DNA of 64,000 bases from an uncultured Lachnospiraceae bacterium (GTDB lineage Bacteria; Bacillota; Clostridia; Lachnospirales; Lachnospiraceae): contig CALWHG010000001.1 of the NCBI GenBank assembly GCA_944380315.1, positions 1 through 64,000 on the forward strand. The letters are read 5' to 3'. The notes beneath the pieces are model-generated. The model had not been told where the DNA came from. It did not search any database and saw only the letters and a program-made list of their open reading frames with translations. Positions 44,213 through 53,626 of this stretch are shown here, piece by piece. Each line of letters opens with the position of its first letter. The stretch's first letter is position 1. A program made the position numbers and the translations under genes.

Positions 44213-45415
44213 ATGTCAAAGATAAAGAGAGTATTTCTGGTAGTGCTGGACAGCATGGGCTGCGGTTATGAGCCTGATGCGGACAAGTTCGGAGATGTGG
44301 GAGCCAACACCCTTAAGAGCATCAGGGAGTCCGACAAGTTCCATTGTCCCAATATGGAGAAGCTGGGACTTTTCCATATAGACGGATTCGAGCCCGATCC
44401 CGCAAAGGATGACTATGTGGGTGAGCCCGAGGGTGTTTACGGCAGGTTCCAGGAGATATCCATGGGTAAGGATACCACCGTGGGACACTGGGAGATAGCA
44501 GGCATCATCTCTGAGAAGCCCCTTCCCACCTATCCCAACGGCTTCCCCAAGGAAGTCATAGAGGAATTTGAGAAGCGTACAGGCAGGAAGGTCATCTGCA
44601 ACCTGCCCTACTCAGGCACTGAGGTCATAAAGGACTACGGAGAGGAGCATCTTAAGACAGGCGCTCTCATAGTCTATACCTCTGCCGATTCAGTGTTTCA
44701 GATAGCTGCAAATAAGAGCATAGTGCCTCTGGATGAGCTCTATCGCTACTGCCATATAGCCAGGGAAATGCTGGTAGGCGACCATGGAGTGGGCAGAGTC
44801 ATAGCAAGGCCCTTCGAGGGCACCTGTGCCGCAGACTTCAAGAGGACTGCAGAGCGTCATGACTTCTCTCTCATGCCTCCCAGAGATACCATGCTGGACG
44901 AGCTTCAGAAGGCCGGCAAGGCATCCATAGGCATAGGCAAGATAAAGGATATATTTGCAGGCAAGGGCGTGGATGACTGCGAGTACACCACACCCACCGT
45001 GTCAAATGCAGACGGCATGGAAAAGACCTCAGCTCTCCTTCCCGTGGACTTTGAGGGACTCTGCTTCGTGAACTTGGTGGAGACCGACATGATCTATGGA
45101 CACCGCAGAGACATAGATGGCTATGCAAATGCCATCACCGAGTTCGACAAGTGGCTCGGAGAGTTTGAGAAGCAGATGAATGACGACGATATCATCATGG
45201 TCACTGCAGACCATGGCTGCGACCCCGGATTTACCGGTACCGACCACACCAGGGAGTACATCCCCTTCGTGGCCTACGGCAAGGCTCTTAAGGAGGGAGC
45301 AGGCCTTGGCACCAGAGTCGGCTTCTGCGACATAGCCAAGACCATACTTGATATCTTCGATATCGACGCTCCCGAGATCCCCGGAAAGAGCTTCAAGGCA
45401 GATATCGTAAAGTAA
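44213..45415 (+). CDS. deoB: Phosphopentomutase
   Basis: 400 residues (402 from GTG 44207). Alkaline-phosphatase-superfamily enzyme that interconverts ribose 1- and 5-phosphate. Motifs: FLVVLDSMGCGYEPDADKFGD with the metal Asp, GANTLKSI, MGKDTTVGHWEIAG with the phosphorylated Thr, DFKRTAERHDFSL, and MVTADHGCDP. It follows udp by 2 bases; ATG 44213 is preferred for spacing to AGGAG. A glycosyltransferase begins 2 bases after its stop. Confidence 0.96.
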   Translation: MSKIKRVFLVVLDSMGCGYEPDADKFGDVGANTLKSIRESDKFHCPNMEKLGLFHIDGFEPDPAKDDYVGEPEGVYGRFQEISMGKDTTVGHWEIAGIISEKPLPTYPNGFPKEVIEEFEKRTGRKVICNLPYSGTEVIKDYGEEHLKTGALIVYTSADSVFQIAANKSIVPLDELYRYCHIAREMLVGDHGVGRVIARPFEGTCAADFKRTAERHDFSLMPPRDTMLDELQKAGKASIGIGKIKDIFAGKGVDDCEYTTPTVSNADGMEKTSALLPVDFEGLCFVNLVETDMIYGHRRDIDGYANAITEFDKWLGEFEKQMNDDDIIMVTADHGCDPGFTGTDHTREYIPFVAYGKALKEGAGLGTRVGFCDIAKTILDIFDIDAPEIPGKSFKADIVK

Positions 45416-45417
45416 AA

Positions 45418-46458
45418 ATGAGCAGAGTCACCGTCATAATACCAAATTATAACGGACTCAGATTTATGGAACCGTGCATGTCTGCGCTCAGTGCGCAGAC
45501 ATACACGGACTTTTGTGTACTTATAGTGGATAACGGCTCCACGGACGGCTCAGTGGAGTGGATAAAGGCCCGCCCTGAGCTTAGGGCTATACTCCTTAAG
45601 GAAAATACGGGCTTTGCGGGGGCTGTAAACATAGGTATAGAGGCAGCGGATACGGAGCTGGTCCTGCTCCTAAACAATGACACTGAGCCTGAGCCGGACT
45701 TCATAGAAGAGCTTGTAAGGGCCTTTGATGAGGACAGAAGAGGCAGGCTCTTTGCCGCGTCTCCGCGCATGATACAGCTCTATCATAGGGAGCTCCTGGA
45801 CGATGCGGGAGACGGCTACAACCTCCTTGGCTGGGCCTTCCAGCGGGGAGTCGGCCAGTCAGTGGAGAGCCCGAAGTTTCAGCGGAGGACTCAGGTCTTT
45901 TCCGCCTGCGCAGGTGCATCCTTATATCGCCGGGACCTGCTTTCACGCATAGCCATAAAGGGAGAGCAAAGCTACGAGGGCAGGGATGGAGAGAGCTACC
46001 GCTGCCGGGAGTATTTCGATACGGAGCATTTTGCCTATCTGGAGGACCTGGATCTCAGCTTTCGGGCCCGCATAGAGGGCCTTGACATACTCTATGTCCC
46101 CGAGGCCCGCATATACCATGTGGGCAGCGGCACCTCAGGCTCAAAGTACAACTCTTTCAAGGTCAGGCTGGCTGCCAGGAACAACATCTGGCTGAGCTAC
46201 AAAAACATGCCGCTCCTCATGCTGATCCTGAACCTTCCGGGACTCCTCGTCGGCACTGCCATAAAGCAGGTATTTTTCATAAGGAAGGGCTTTGGAAGGG
46301 ACTACCTTCGAGGGCTTTCCGAGGGGATCACCGGACTTGGAAGCTGCAGGAGACGGAGATTTGAGCTTCGGAACCTCTTAAGCTACATCCGCATAGAGCT
46401 GCGCATGATCGGGGATACATTTTCCTATGTGGAGGACTTCCTCCGCAGGAAGCTGTGA
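45418..46458 (+). CDS. Family 2 glycosyltransferase (rhamnosyltransferase-like)
   Basis: 346 residues. GT-A fold: VTVIIPNYNGLRFMEPCMSAL, LIVDNGSTDGSVEW, and LLNNDTEPEPDFIEELV (nucleotide/Mn binding). A C-terminal part (LEDLDLSFRARIEGLDILYVPEARIYHVGSG, given in parts: LEDLDLSFRARIEG, YVPEARIYHVGSG) is typical of dTDP-rhamnosyltransferases. It transfers a sugar onto a lipid-linked polysaccharide at the inner membrane. Starts the 45-64 kb surface-polysaccharide region, directly coupled to deoB. Confidence 0.9.
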   Translation: MSRVTVIIPNYNGLRFMEPCMSALSAQTYTDFCVLIVDNGSTDGSVEWIKARPELRAILLKENTGFAGAVNIGIEAADTELVLLLNNDTEPEPDFIEELVRAFDEDRRGRLFAASPRMIQLYHRELLDDAGDGYNLLGWAFQRGVGQSVESPKFQRRTQVFSACAGASLYRRDLLSRIAIKGEQSYEGRDGESYRCREYFDTEHFAYLEDLDLSFRARIEGLDILYVPEARIYHVGSGTSGSKYNSFKVRLAARNNIWLSYKNMPLLMLILNLPGLLVGTAIKQVFFIRKGFGRDYLRGLSEGITGLGSCRRRRFELRNLLSYIRIELRMIGDTFSYVEDFLRRKL

Positions 46459-47060
46459 TGGGCATGAACGATATAGATCCCAAAAAGACATATGTAAATA
46501 CGGCGCTCATAGGGGCCAATGTGCTCTGGTTCTTCTTTCTGACCAGCCAGGGACGCACGGAGTACGACATGACCATGATGCTCCGCTACGGAGCCTGCTA
46601 TGAGCCGCTGATAGTATATGAGCATCAGTACTGGAGGCTCCTTGCGGCCTGCTTCATGCACTTTGGCATAGCCCATCTGGTCAACAACATGCTGGTGCTG
46701 TTTGCACTGGGCGATGTGGTGGAGCGGGAGCTGGGGCATCTGCCCTACCTCGTGGCCTACCTTCTTTCCGGCATAGGGGCCAATGCCATCTCCACCATAT
46801 ATAACCTCAGGCTCGGACGATACGTCGTATCCGCAGGAGCCAGCGGAGCGGTGTTCGGAGTCATGGGCATGCTGCTCTGGATGGTCATACGCCGGGGTGG
46901 GACTGCATTTTCAGGCATGTCAGCCAGACGGCTCATGGTCTGCATAGCTCTCAGCATCTACCTGGGAGCCGTGGATGGAGGAGTTGACGTGGCCGCCCAT
47001 GTGGGAGGCCTGATCTGCGGAATATTGATCTGCATGCTGCTATACAGGACGAAACGATGA
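46458..47060 (+). CDS. Rhomboid family intramembrane serine protease
   Basis: 200 residues with six hydrophobic segments. The catalytic Ser lies in VSAGASGAVFGVMGML and the His in VDVAAHVGGLICG; the accessory HLVNNMLVLF motif is also present. It cleaves membrane-spanning substrates; substrates unknown. Start at ATG 46458, overlapping the stop of the glycosyltransferase by one base (TGATG). Sits between two glycosyltransferases, so it may serve surface-protein processing. Confidence 0.9.
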   Translation: MGMNDIDPKKTYVNTALIGANVLWFFFLTSQGRTEYDMTMMLRYGACYEPLIVYEHQYWRLLAACFMHFGIAHLVNNMLVLFALGDVVERELGHLPYLVAYLLSGIGANAISTIYNLRLGRYVVSAGASGAVFGVMGMLLWMVIRRGGTAFSGMSARRLMVCIALSIYLGAVDGGVDVAAHVGGLICGILICMLLYRTKR

Positions 47061-49645
47061 GATACAGGATAGATTCCATGAGTCTCCGGGGCGGAGAGCT
47101 GGTCATAGACGGCTGGGCCTTCGGAGCATCAGACATAAGATACGAGCTTAAGCACGCTGACGGGAGCAAGCTTCCCGCCAAGGCAGTCAAAAGGGAGAGG
47201 GCCGATGTCACGAAGCGCTACGGCGCTCCCCTCATGTGCGGCTTTACCATCAAGGCCGCCTTTGACCGGAGCGATGAGGCCTGGCTCTGCCTGACGGACG
47301 GCAGGGCCCGGAGGCGTGTGCATATAAATGGAGACATACTTGAGAGACGAAACAGTGCCCACAAGACCGGCATGGCGAGGCTCCGCAGCCTCATGACCCC
47401 GGAAAAGCTGGACAATGCCCTTCAGTTCCTTAAGGAAAATGGCATGAAGGCCTTTGTCATAAAGGCCCGTAACAAGCTCAAGGACCAGGGAGAGGACTAC
47501 GACTACCCTCAGTGGGAGAGGCTGACCTCACCGGATGCCCAGGAGCTTGCAAGGCAGAGAGAGGAGTCCGGCAGGCTGAGATTTTCATATGGAGACGGCT
47601 TTTCCCTGGGAGAAGGAAGGACTCAGCCTCTCGTAAGCATAGTCATACCTGCCTACAACACACCGGCCAGATACCTTCGCATGCTCTTTGATTCCCTGAG
47701 GGCTCAGACCTATGGCTGCTTCGAGGTCATAGTCTCGGACGGCTCAGAGGGCGATGAGAGCGTCAGGGAGGTGACGGAGGAGTACGCTGCAAAGGACAGC
47801 CGCTTCCGCTACCTGGGGCTTGGAGGCAACAGAGGCATAGCCGGCAATACAAATGCCGGCCTTTCAGAGGCCCATGGCGACTACATAGCCCTTTGTGATC
47901 ATGATGATGAGCTTCCGCCCTATGCTCTCTATGAGGTGGCCAGGGCCATATCGGAGCACCCGGAGGGACTTTTCTTCTATACGGATGAGGACAAGGCGGA
48001 CTTTGACGGCAAGGCCTTGTTTGAGCCACATTTCAAGCCGGACTATGACCCGGAGCTCCTGCTCTGCGTAAACTACATATGTCACCTGAGCGTCATAAGG
48101 AGAGATCTCCTTGAGAAGGTCGGAGGCTTCAGGCCTGAGTTTGACGGGGCACAGGACTATGACTTCTTCCTGCGCTGTACCGAGGAGGCTGAGGCTCCCG
48201 AGCGGGAGCTGCTGAGGAGCTACAGGGCCCTGCTGGCGGAAAGAGACGCCATGTCTCCTGACACAGACGCAGTCAGGATGCCGGAGGACGGCTCCGGTGC
48301 GGGCGCAGCCAAACTGACTGCAGGAGGGGTGAGCGCAGAGGAGGTCTCGGAGGCCTGCGGCTGCAGCATCGGGACAGCGATAGAGCTTTTATCGGGCCGC
48401 TTCACCTCGGAGTGCATCATACATATACCGAAGGTATGCTATCATTGGCGCTATCACAGAGGCTCCACTGCCTCTGATCCCAGGGCCAAGCTCTATGCCT
48501 TCGAGGCGGGAGCCAGGGCCATAAAGGCCCACTATGAGCGCCTGGCAGCCAGGACAGCAGCTGCTTCAGCCACTGTCCAGCCGGCCACTGCCCCTTCGGC
48601 CACGGTGTCGTCAGCATCCGGTGCGGAGATGCTGCCGGTGCCGGAGAGCGTGGACAAGGGCGTGACCTACGGCTACTATCAGTGCCGCTTCCCCATGCCG
48701 GAGGAGGGTCCCCTGATCTCGGTGCTCATACCGAACAAGGATCACATAGATGACCTCAGGACCTGCATGGGCTCCATAGCTGAGCGCTCTACCTACCGCC
48801 ATATAGAGTTCATAGTCATAGAAAACAACTCGGAGGCTCCGGAGACCTGGGCATACTATGAGGAGCTTGAGCGGGCCGGGGAGATAGGCGGCCTGCCGGT
48901 CAGGGTCGTGCGCTGGGAGCGGGAGTTCAACTACTCCGCCATCAACAACTTCGGAGCGGGCTTTGCAAGGGGCCAGTATCTGCTGCTACTCAACAACGAC
49001 GTGGAGCTTCGAGAGCCCGATTCCATATGGGAGATGCTGAGCTACGCCATGCGGAGGGAGATAGGCATAGTCGGAGCAAGGCTCTGCTATCCCGACGATA
49101 CCATCCAGCATGCGGGTGTCATAGTAGGGCTTGGCGGCATAGCCGGAGCTGCCTTCGTGGGCAGCCATGAAAAGGAAAATACCTACATGCACCGCATGAT
49201 GTCCCTGCAGGATCTTTCCGCAGTGACCGCAGCCTGCCTGCTCATACGAAAGGAGACCTACGAGGCCGTAGGAGGGCTCTGCGAGGACTATGCCGTGGCC
49301 TTTAACGATATAGATCTCTGCATGAAGGTTAGGAGGCTGGGGCTTCGGGTCGTATATGACCCCTACGCGGTATTTTATCATTATGAATCCAAGTCGAGGG
49401 GCCTGGAGGACACTCCGGAGAAGGTCATGCGCTTCAATGGGGAGATAGCCATATTTGCCAGCCGATGGCCTGACATACTCAGGAAGGGAGACCCCTATTA
49501 CAACCCCAACCTGACCCTCAGGAAGGCCAACTTTGCCCTCAGGGACCTTACGAAGGAAAAGCCCGGAGAGCCCTATGAGCTTGAGCTCGATGTGGAAAAA
49601 CAGCTCAGGACCGTCCTTGCGGAGAAGCGCAGGCGTGGCGGCTGA
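47057..49645 (+). CDS. Bifunctional glycosyltransferase with two GT2 domains
   Basis: 862 residues. N-terminal beta-rich domain (about 1-110), then a GT-A domain (about 193-340: LVSIVIPAYNTPARYLRMLF, VIVSDGSEGDESV, LCDHDDELPP), a basic hinge, and a second GT-A domain (about 555-790: ISVLIPNKDHIDDLRTCMG, VIENNSEAPETW, LLNNDVELREPD). An insertion of about 60 residues (near 375-445) splits the first domain's FFLRCTEEA...IIHIPKVCYHWRYH core, and a Thr/Ala/Ser-rich stretch (about 495-525) follows. Probably builds a repeat unit by alternating sugars. Overlaps the rhomboid gene by 4 bases. Confidence 0.88.
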   Translation: MRYRIDSMSLRGGELVIDGWAFGASDIRYELKHADGSKLPAKAVKRERADVTKRYGAPLMCGFTIKAAFDRSDEAWLCLTDGRARRRVHINGDILERRNSAHKTGMARLRSLMTPEKLDNALQFLKENGMKAFVIKARNKLKDQGEDYDYPQWERLTSPDAQELARQREESGRLRFSYGDGFSLGEGRTQPLVSIVIPAYNTPARYLRMLFDSLRAQTYGCFEVIVSDGSEGDESVREVTEEYAAKDSRFRYLGLGGNRGIAGNTNAGLSEAHGDYIALCDHDDELPPYALYEVARAISEHPEGLFFYTDEDKADFDGKALFEPHFKPDYDPELLLCVNYICHLSVIRRDLLEKVGGFRPEFDGAQDYDFFLRCTEEAEAPERELLRSYRALLAERDAMSPDTDAVRMPEDGSGAGAAKLTAGGVSAEEVSEACGCSIGTAIELLSGRFTSECIIHIPKVCYHWRYHRGSTASDPRAKLYAFEAGARAIKAHYERLAARTAAASATVQPATAPSATVSSASGAEMLPVPESVDKGVTYGYYQCRFPMPEEGPLISVLIPNKDHIDDLRTCMGSIAERSTYRHIEFIVIENNSEAPETWAYYEELERAGEIGGLPVRVVRWEREFNYSAINNFGAGFARGQYLLLLNNDVELREPDSIWEMLSYAMRREIGIVGARLCYPDDTIQHAGVIVGLGGIAGAAFVGSHEKENTYMHRMMSLQDLSAVTAACLLIRKETYEAVGGLCEDYAVAFNDIDLCMKVRRLGLRVVYDPYAVFYHYESKSRGLEDTPEKVMRFNGEIAIFASRWPDILRKGDPYYNPNLTLRKANFALRDLTKEKPGEPYELELDVEKQLRTVLAEKRRRGG

Positions 49646-49688
49646 GACCGGGCCATATAAATGAAGAAAGCACTATAGATCTGCAGTC

Positions 49689-49712
49689 TGGCCCCGGAAA
49701 CGGGGCCATTTT
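49689..49712 (+). terminator. Terminator of the deoB-glycosyltransferase unit
   Basis: Perfect 8-bp stem TGGCCCCG / CGGGGCCA, GAAA tetraloop, then TTTT. It lies 43 bases after the bifunctional glycosyltransferase stop. Confidence 0.82.
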
Positions 49713-49780
49713 GCCTGTAATTAGCCATTTTTTCCTAAAATTTTAATAAAGTTTCAATAGCATTAACATTTTCACTCATG

Positions 49781-49786
49781 TATAAT
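49781..49786 (+). promoter_or_regulatory. -10 box for the sugar transferase gene
   Basis: TATAAT preceded by CATG, 41 bases before the start at 49828, following the terminator at 49712 in an AT-rich leader. No good -35 at 16-18 bases. It likely begins a new transcript through the phosphoglycosyl transferase and LCP genes. Confidence 0.45.
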
Positions 49787-49827
49787 AGTCCAAAGTATGT
49801 GTCGAGGTATGCGCTTTTGACAGATAG

Positions 49828-51249
49828 ATGATAAAAAGCAATCAGACAAAATTCAATTATCTGCACGTCCTGCTGGATGCACTGGTGATCTGCCTGTCCT
49901 ATGCGGCAGCCTGGTACCTGATGATAGGCCGGGATCGTGGTCCGGGAGCGCCGGGTACACTTCCGATACATGTGTACTTCATGGCGCTCATCGTGATAGT
50001 GCCCGTATACCTTATACTCTATGCCTCCTTCAATCTGTACGCCCCCAAGCGCACCAGATCCAGACGGTCGGAGTTTGCAAACATATGCAAGGCAAACATC
50101 CTGGGACTCATGCTGTTCACCTTCGTGCTGTATGCAGGCAGGAACAGGCCCATCACGGGACCCTATCTGGTCAACTTCTCCACGAGGATGATCGTAGCCT
50201 TCTTTGGCATAAACATCGTCCTGGAGAGCATTTTCCGGAACCTGCTCCGCACGGTGCTTCACAGGATCAGAGCCGGAGGCTTCAATCAGAAGCACATACT
50301 CCTCATAGGCTACAGCGATGCGGCCAGGGGCTTCATAGAAAGGGTAAGGCAGACTCCCGAGTGGGGCTATCATATATTTGGCATACTGGACGATGACCTG
50401 GAAAAGGGCAGCATGGTGGACGAGGTGCCGGTGCTCGGAGAGCTGACAGAGCTTCGGGGCATACTGGCGGCCAACAGCCTCGATGAGATAGCCGTGACCC
50501 TGCCCCTTAACAAGTACGAGTATCTCAAGCCTGTGGTCAACATCTGTGAGAAGTCGGGAGTACACACCAAGTTCATACCCGATTATCAAAATGTCATACC
50601 CACCGTGCCCTATACCGAGGACATGGAGGGACTGCCGGTCATCAACATAAGGCACGTGCCGCTTACGGAGCCGGTCAACGCCTTTGCAAAGCGGGCTGTG
50701 GACATACTGGGGGCCCTGTTTGCCATCATACTGTTCAGCCCCATCATGCTGATCACGGCGCTGGCCATAAAGCTGAGCTCTCCTGGTCCTGTCATATTTT
50801 CACAGGAGAGGGTGGGACTTCACAACAGGCCCTTCAAGATGTACAAGTTCCGCTCCATGTACGTGCAGCAGCCGGAGGAGGAGAGGACACGCTGGACCAC
50901 CAGGGGAGACCCGAGAGTCACGCCGGTGGGACATTTTATCAGGCATACCAACATAGACGAGATGCCTCAGTTCTTCAATGTGCTGAGAGGTGACATGAGC
51001 CTGGTAGGACCCCGTCCCGAGCGTCCGCAGTTCGTGGAGCGCTTCAGGGAGGAAATCCCCCGCTACATGATCAAGCACCAGGTCAGGCCCGGTATCACGG
51101 GCTGGGCCCAGGTCAACGGCTACAGAGGAGACACATCCATACAGAAGCGTATAGAGCATGATCTCTATTACATAGAAAACTGGACTATGGGACTGGACTT
51201 CAAGATACTGTTCATGACCATATTCAAGGGATTCAAAAACGCATACTGA
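49828..51249 (+). CDS. Polyprenyl glycosylphosphotransferase (undecaprenyl-phosphate sugar transferase)
   Basis: 473 residues. Four or five N-terminal membrane helices (to about 140), a Rossmann-like middle domain (ILLIGYSDAARGFIE), then the catalytic phosphoglycosyl-transferase domain: KRAVDILGALFAIILFSPIM, PVIFSQERVGLHNRPFKMYKFRSM, DEMPQFFNVLRGDMSLVGPRP, and GITGWAQVNGYRG. It puts the first sugar-phosphate on undecaprenyl phosphate to begin polysaccharide synthesis. Full length for the WbaP/CpsE type. Confidence 0.95.
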   Translation: MIKSNQTKFNYLHVLLDALVICLSYAAAWYLMIGRDRGPGAPGTLPIHVYFMALIVIVPVYLILYASFNLYAPKRTRSRRSEFANICKANILGLMLFTFVLYAGRNRPITGPYLVNFSTRMIVAFFGINIVLESIFRNLLRTVLHRIRAGGFNQKHILLIGYSDAARGFIERVRQTPEWGYHIFGILDDDLEKGSMVDEVPVLGELTELRGILAANSLDEIAVTLPLNKYEYLKPVVNICEKSGVHTKFIPDYQNVIPTVPYTEDMEGLPVINIRHVPLTEPVNAFAKRAVDILGALFAIILFSPIMLITALAIKLSSPGPVIFSQERVGLHNRPFKMYKFRSMYVQQPEEERTRWTTRGDPRVTPVGHFIRHTNIDEMPQFFNVLRGDMSLVGPRPERPQFVERFREEIPRYMIKHQVRPGITGWAQVNGYRGDTSIQKRIEHDLYYIENWTMGLDFKILFMTIFKGFKNAY

Positions 51250-51293
51250 GCCTGCAGCGGCGGAGCCCTGCGGGACAGGACAGGAAAAGCCAT

Positions 51294-53540
51294 ATGAGTT
51301 TGGAAGAAGATATAAATAAAAAACGCAGGACCGGAGGCCATGTGCCTCAGGAGCCTGAAGATCTTTTTGATGATGTGGACATAGAGGAGGAGCTTTTTGA
51401 CGATGAGCCCCTCTTTGATGACGAGCCTTCAGATCAGGACTCCGACCGGGCTTCCGAAGCGGAGAACTTCGATCTGGATGCCAGCTATGTGCGCCGCAGA
51501 CATCTTGAGGATGAGGACATACTGAGCGACGAGGGCATGGAGGACAAGCTCCTTTCAGGGGGGCTTGGCAGGAGCAGCGATCGCAGACACAGGCCTAGGG
51601 AGCTCAACTCCCCCGGCTCCGTGCTGGAGAGCAGGGAAAGGCGCAGCGAACGGGACAAAAAGAAAAAGTCACGCATAAAGCGGATCATCATCTGTGCCCT
51701 GGTGGAGCTCATCACCCTGGCAGCTATATTTGCATACGGCTATGTGCTCCGTACCTTCAACCTTATGGCACGTACGGATGTGGACATGGCAGCAGTTGAA
51801 AATGACAACATTTCCTTTGAAAAGAAGCAGGAGATGGAGGGCTACTGGAACATAGCGGTATTTGGACTGGACGCATCCAAGCGAAACTCGGATGTGGTCA
51901 TGATCGTCAGCATCAACCAGGATACGGGAGACATAAAGCTGGTGTCGGTGTTCAGGGACACCTATCTCAACATCAGCTCCAAGGACCAGTACAACAAGAT
52001 CAATCAGGCCTATGCCCAGGGCGGGCCCGAGCAGGGACTGGCTGCCCTCAATAAAAACCTGGACCTCAACATCACCAGCTATGTCACCTTTGACTGGGCC
52101 ACCATAGCGGAGATCATAAACCTGCTGGGCGGCGTGGACGACATAGAGATATCCAGGGCTGAGTTCTATTATATAAATGCCTATATCACGGAGACGGTAA
52201 AGGAGACAGGCATAGCCTCCTTCCAGCTAAAGAGCGCAGGCACTCAGCATCTGGACGGCATACAGGCCGTGTCCTACGCGAGGCTGCGTCTCATGGACAG
52301 CGACTTTGCCCGTACCGAGAGACAGAAAAAGATCATCAAGGCCTGCTTTGAAAAGGCCAAGACCGTGGACTACTCAGTGCTCAACTACATCATGCTGACC
52401 TGCTTCCCCAAGGTGGAGACGAACATATCCCTGGGAGACGTGGTGTCCATGGCACAGGGCATACTCAGATACAAGATAGCAGACACGGGCGGATTCCCCT
52501 GGTCCAGAGGCGATGCCCGCATACCCAATAAGGGAGCCTGCGTCATACCTACTACTCTGGAGTCCAATGTCAAGATGCTCCACGAGTTCCTGTTCGGAGA
52601 CGAGGACTATCAGGTATCCGATGCGGTGCTCAGATACTCTGAGAAGATCAAGCAGGATTCCAACCTCTATAAGGAGGGCACGCCCATAGAGTCCGTGGCT
52701 ACGGATCAGGGCGTCATCCAGAAGCCCAAGACCTCTGCAGCAGAGGATGCCGACGGAGAGGAGAGCGGAGACGGCACCGAAGCACCCACAGAGAGGGAGC
52801 AGTCCGAGGAGGGCTACACCTTCGGAGTGGACGAGGACGGAAGGCTCATATATCCTACGGATGAAAATGGAGACTTCGTCATACCTACTGACGAAAACGG
52901 CGATGTGATCTATCCCACAGACGAGGATGGCAACGAGATCAGGGAGGGCGCGACCTACGGCACCAGACCTGAGCGTCCTACCGATATACTGGAGGAGATA
53001 GAAGGAGATGCCGGATCAGAGATAGTGGACGATGAGGGCAATGTCATAGGCACGAGCCCCACCAGAGAGTCCGGCCACAGCACCAGGCCGACGACCAGGC
53101 CCGGCGACAGCACGAGACCCTCAGACAGCACAAGGCCTGTGGAGACCGATGAGGCGGGGCGTCCAATCATGAATACGGATGACGGCCCTGGCCCCGGCGA
53201 GACCACGACCTCCTCTCACAGGGAGACTACCGTAGCCCATACCACGGGCAGCTCCGGAGGCAGCACTCAGTCACCCGGAGGCAGCAGCTCGGGCGGCAGC
53301 ACCATCACGGACATACCCGATGAGCCCGTGACCGTGCCCCAGACCACCCAGGCAGTCACTACTCCTACGGCAGCACCCGGCGGCCCCGGAAGCAGCTCAG
53401 GCTCCGGAGGCAGCAGCTCCGGCACTTCCAACTCAGGCGGCCCCGGCAGCTCCACATCGGGCGGCTCAACTGCCGGCCCCGGCACAGGCGGCGTAAGCAT
53501 AGAGGGCGGAGTATCCTCTGTGACAGGCCCCGGGATGTGA
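51294..53540 (+). CDS. LytR-CpsA-Psr (LCP) family wall-polymer ligase with long repetitive C-terminus
   Basis: 748 residues. Very acidic cytoplasmic N-terminus (1-90, repeats of DDEPLFDDEP), one membrane helix (about 131-150), then the LCP domain (about 183-360: IAVFGLDASKRNSDVVMI, SVFRDTYLNI, YARLRLMDSDFARTERQKK with the Arg pairs that bind polyprenyl pyrophosphate). LCP enzymes attach polysaccharides or teichoic acids to peptidoglycan. After it comes an ~300-residue disordered tail with YPTDENGD-type and STRPxDSTRP-type repeats, then Gly/Ser/Pro-rich sequence, presumably a wall-spanning spacer. Normal LCP proteins are 300-450 residues. Confidence 0.92.
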   Translation: MSLEEDINKKRRTGGHVPQEPEDLFDDVDIEEELFDDEPLFDDEPSDQDSDRASEAENFDLDASYVRRRHLEDEDILSDEGMEDKLLSGGLGRSSDRRHRPRELNSPGSVLESRERRSERDKKKKSRIKRIIICALVELITLAAIFAYGYVLRTFNLMARTDVDMAAVENDNISFEKKQEMEGYWNIAVFGLDASKRNSDVVMIVSINQDTGDIKLVSVFRDTYLNISSKDQYNKINQAYAQGGPEQGLAALNKNLDLNITSYVTFDWATIAEIINLLGGVDDIEISRAEFYYINAYITETVKETGIASFQLKSAGTQHLDGIQAVSYARLRLMDSDFARTERQKKIIKACFEKAKTVDYSVLNYIMLTCFPKVETNISLGDVVSMAQGILRYKIADTGGFPWSRGDARIPNKGACVIPTTLESNVKMLHEFLFGDEDYQVSDAVLRYSEKIKQDSNLYKEGTPIESVATDQGVIQKPKTSAAEDADGEESGDGTEAPTEREQSEEGYTFGVDEDGRLIYPTDENGDFVIPTDENGDVIYPTDEDGNEIREGATYGTRPERPTDILEEIEGDAGSEIVDDEGNVIGTSPTRESGHSTRPTTRPGDSTRPSDSTRPVETDEAGRPIMNTDDGPGPGETTTSSHRETTVAHTTGSSGGSTQSPGGSSSGGSTITDIPDEPVTVPQTTQAVTTPTAAPGGPGSSSGSGGSSSGTSNSGGPGSSTSGGSTAGPGTGGVSIEGGVSSVTGPGM

Positions 53541-53558
53541 ATCATATAAACATGTCAG

Positions 53559-53610
53559 AAAGACCCTTTATCCTTCAGATATAAAACAGTCTGGAGGGTG
53601 GAGGGTCTTT
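53559..53610. terminator. Bidirectional terminator between LCP and AbiF genes
   Basis: AAAGACCCT (53559-53567) pairs with AGGGTCTTT (53602-53610) around a 34-base loop that has a minor inner stem. A/T ends suit both directions, as expected between convergent genes. Confidence 0.6.
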
Positions 53611-53626
53611 AGGCCATATAGGGGAT

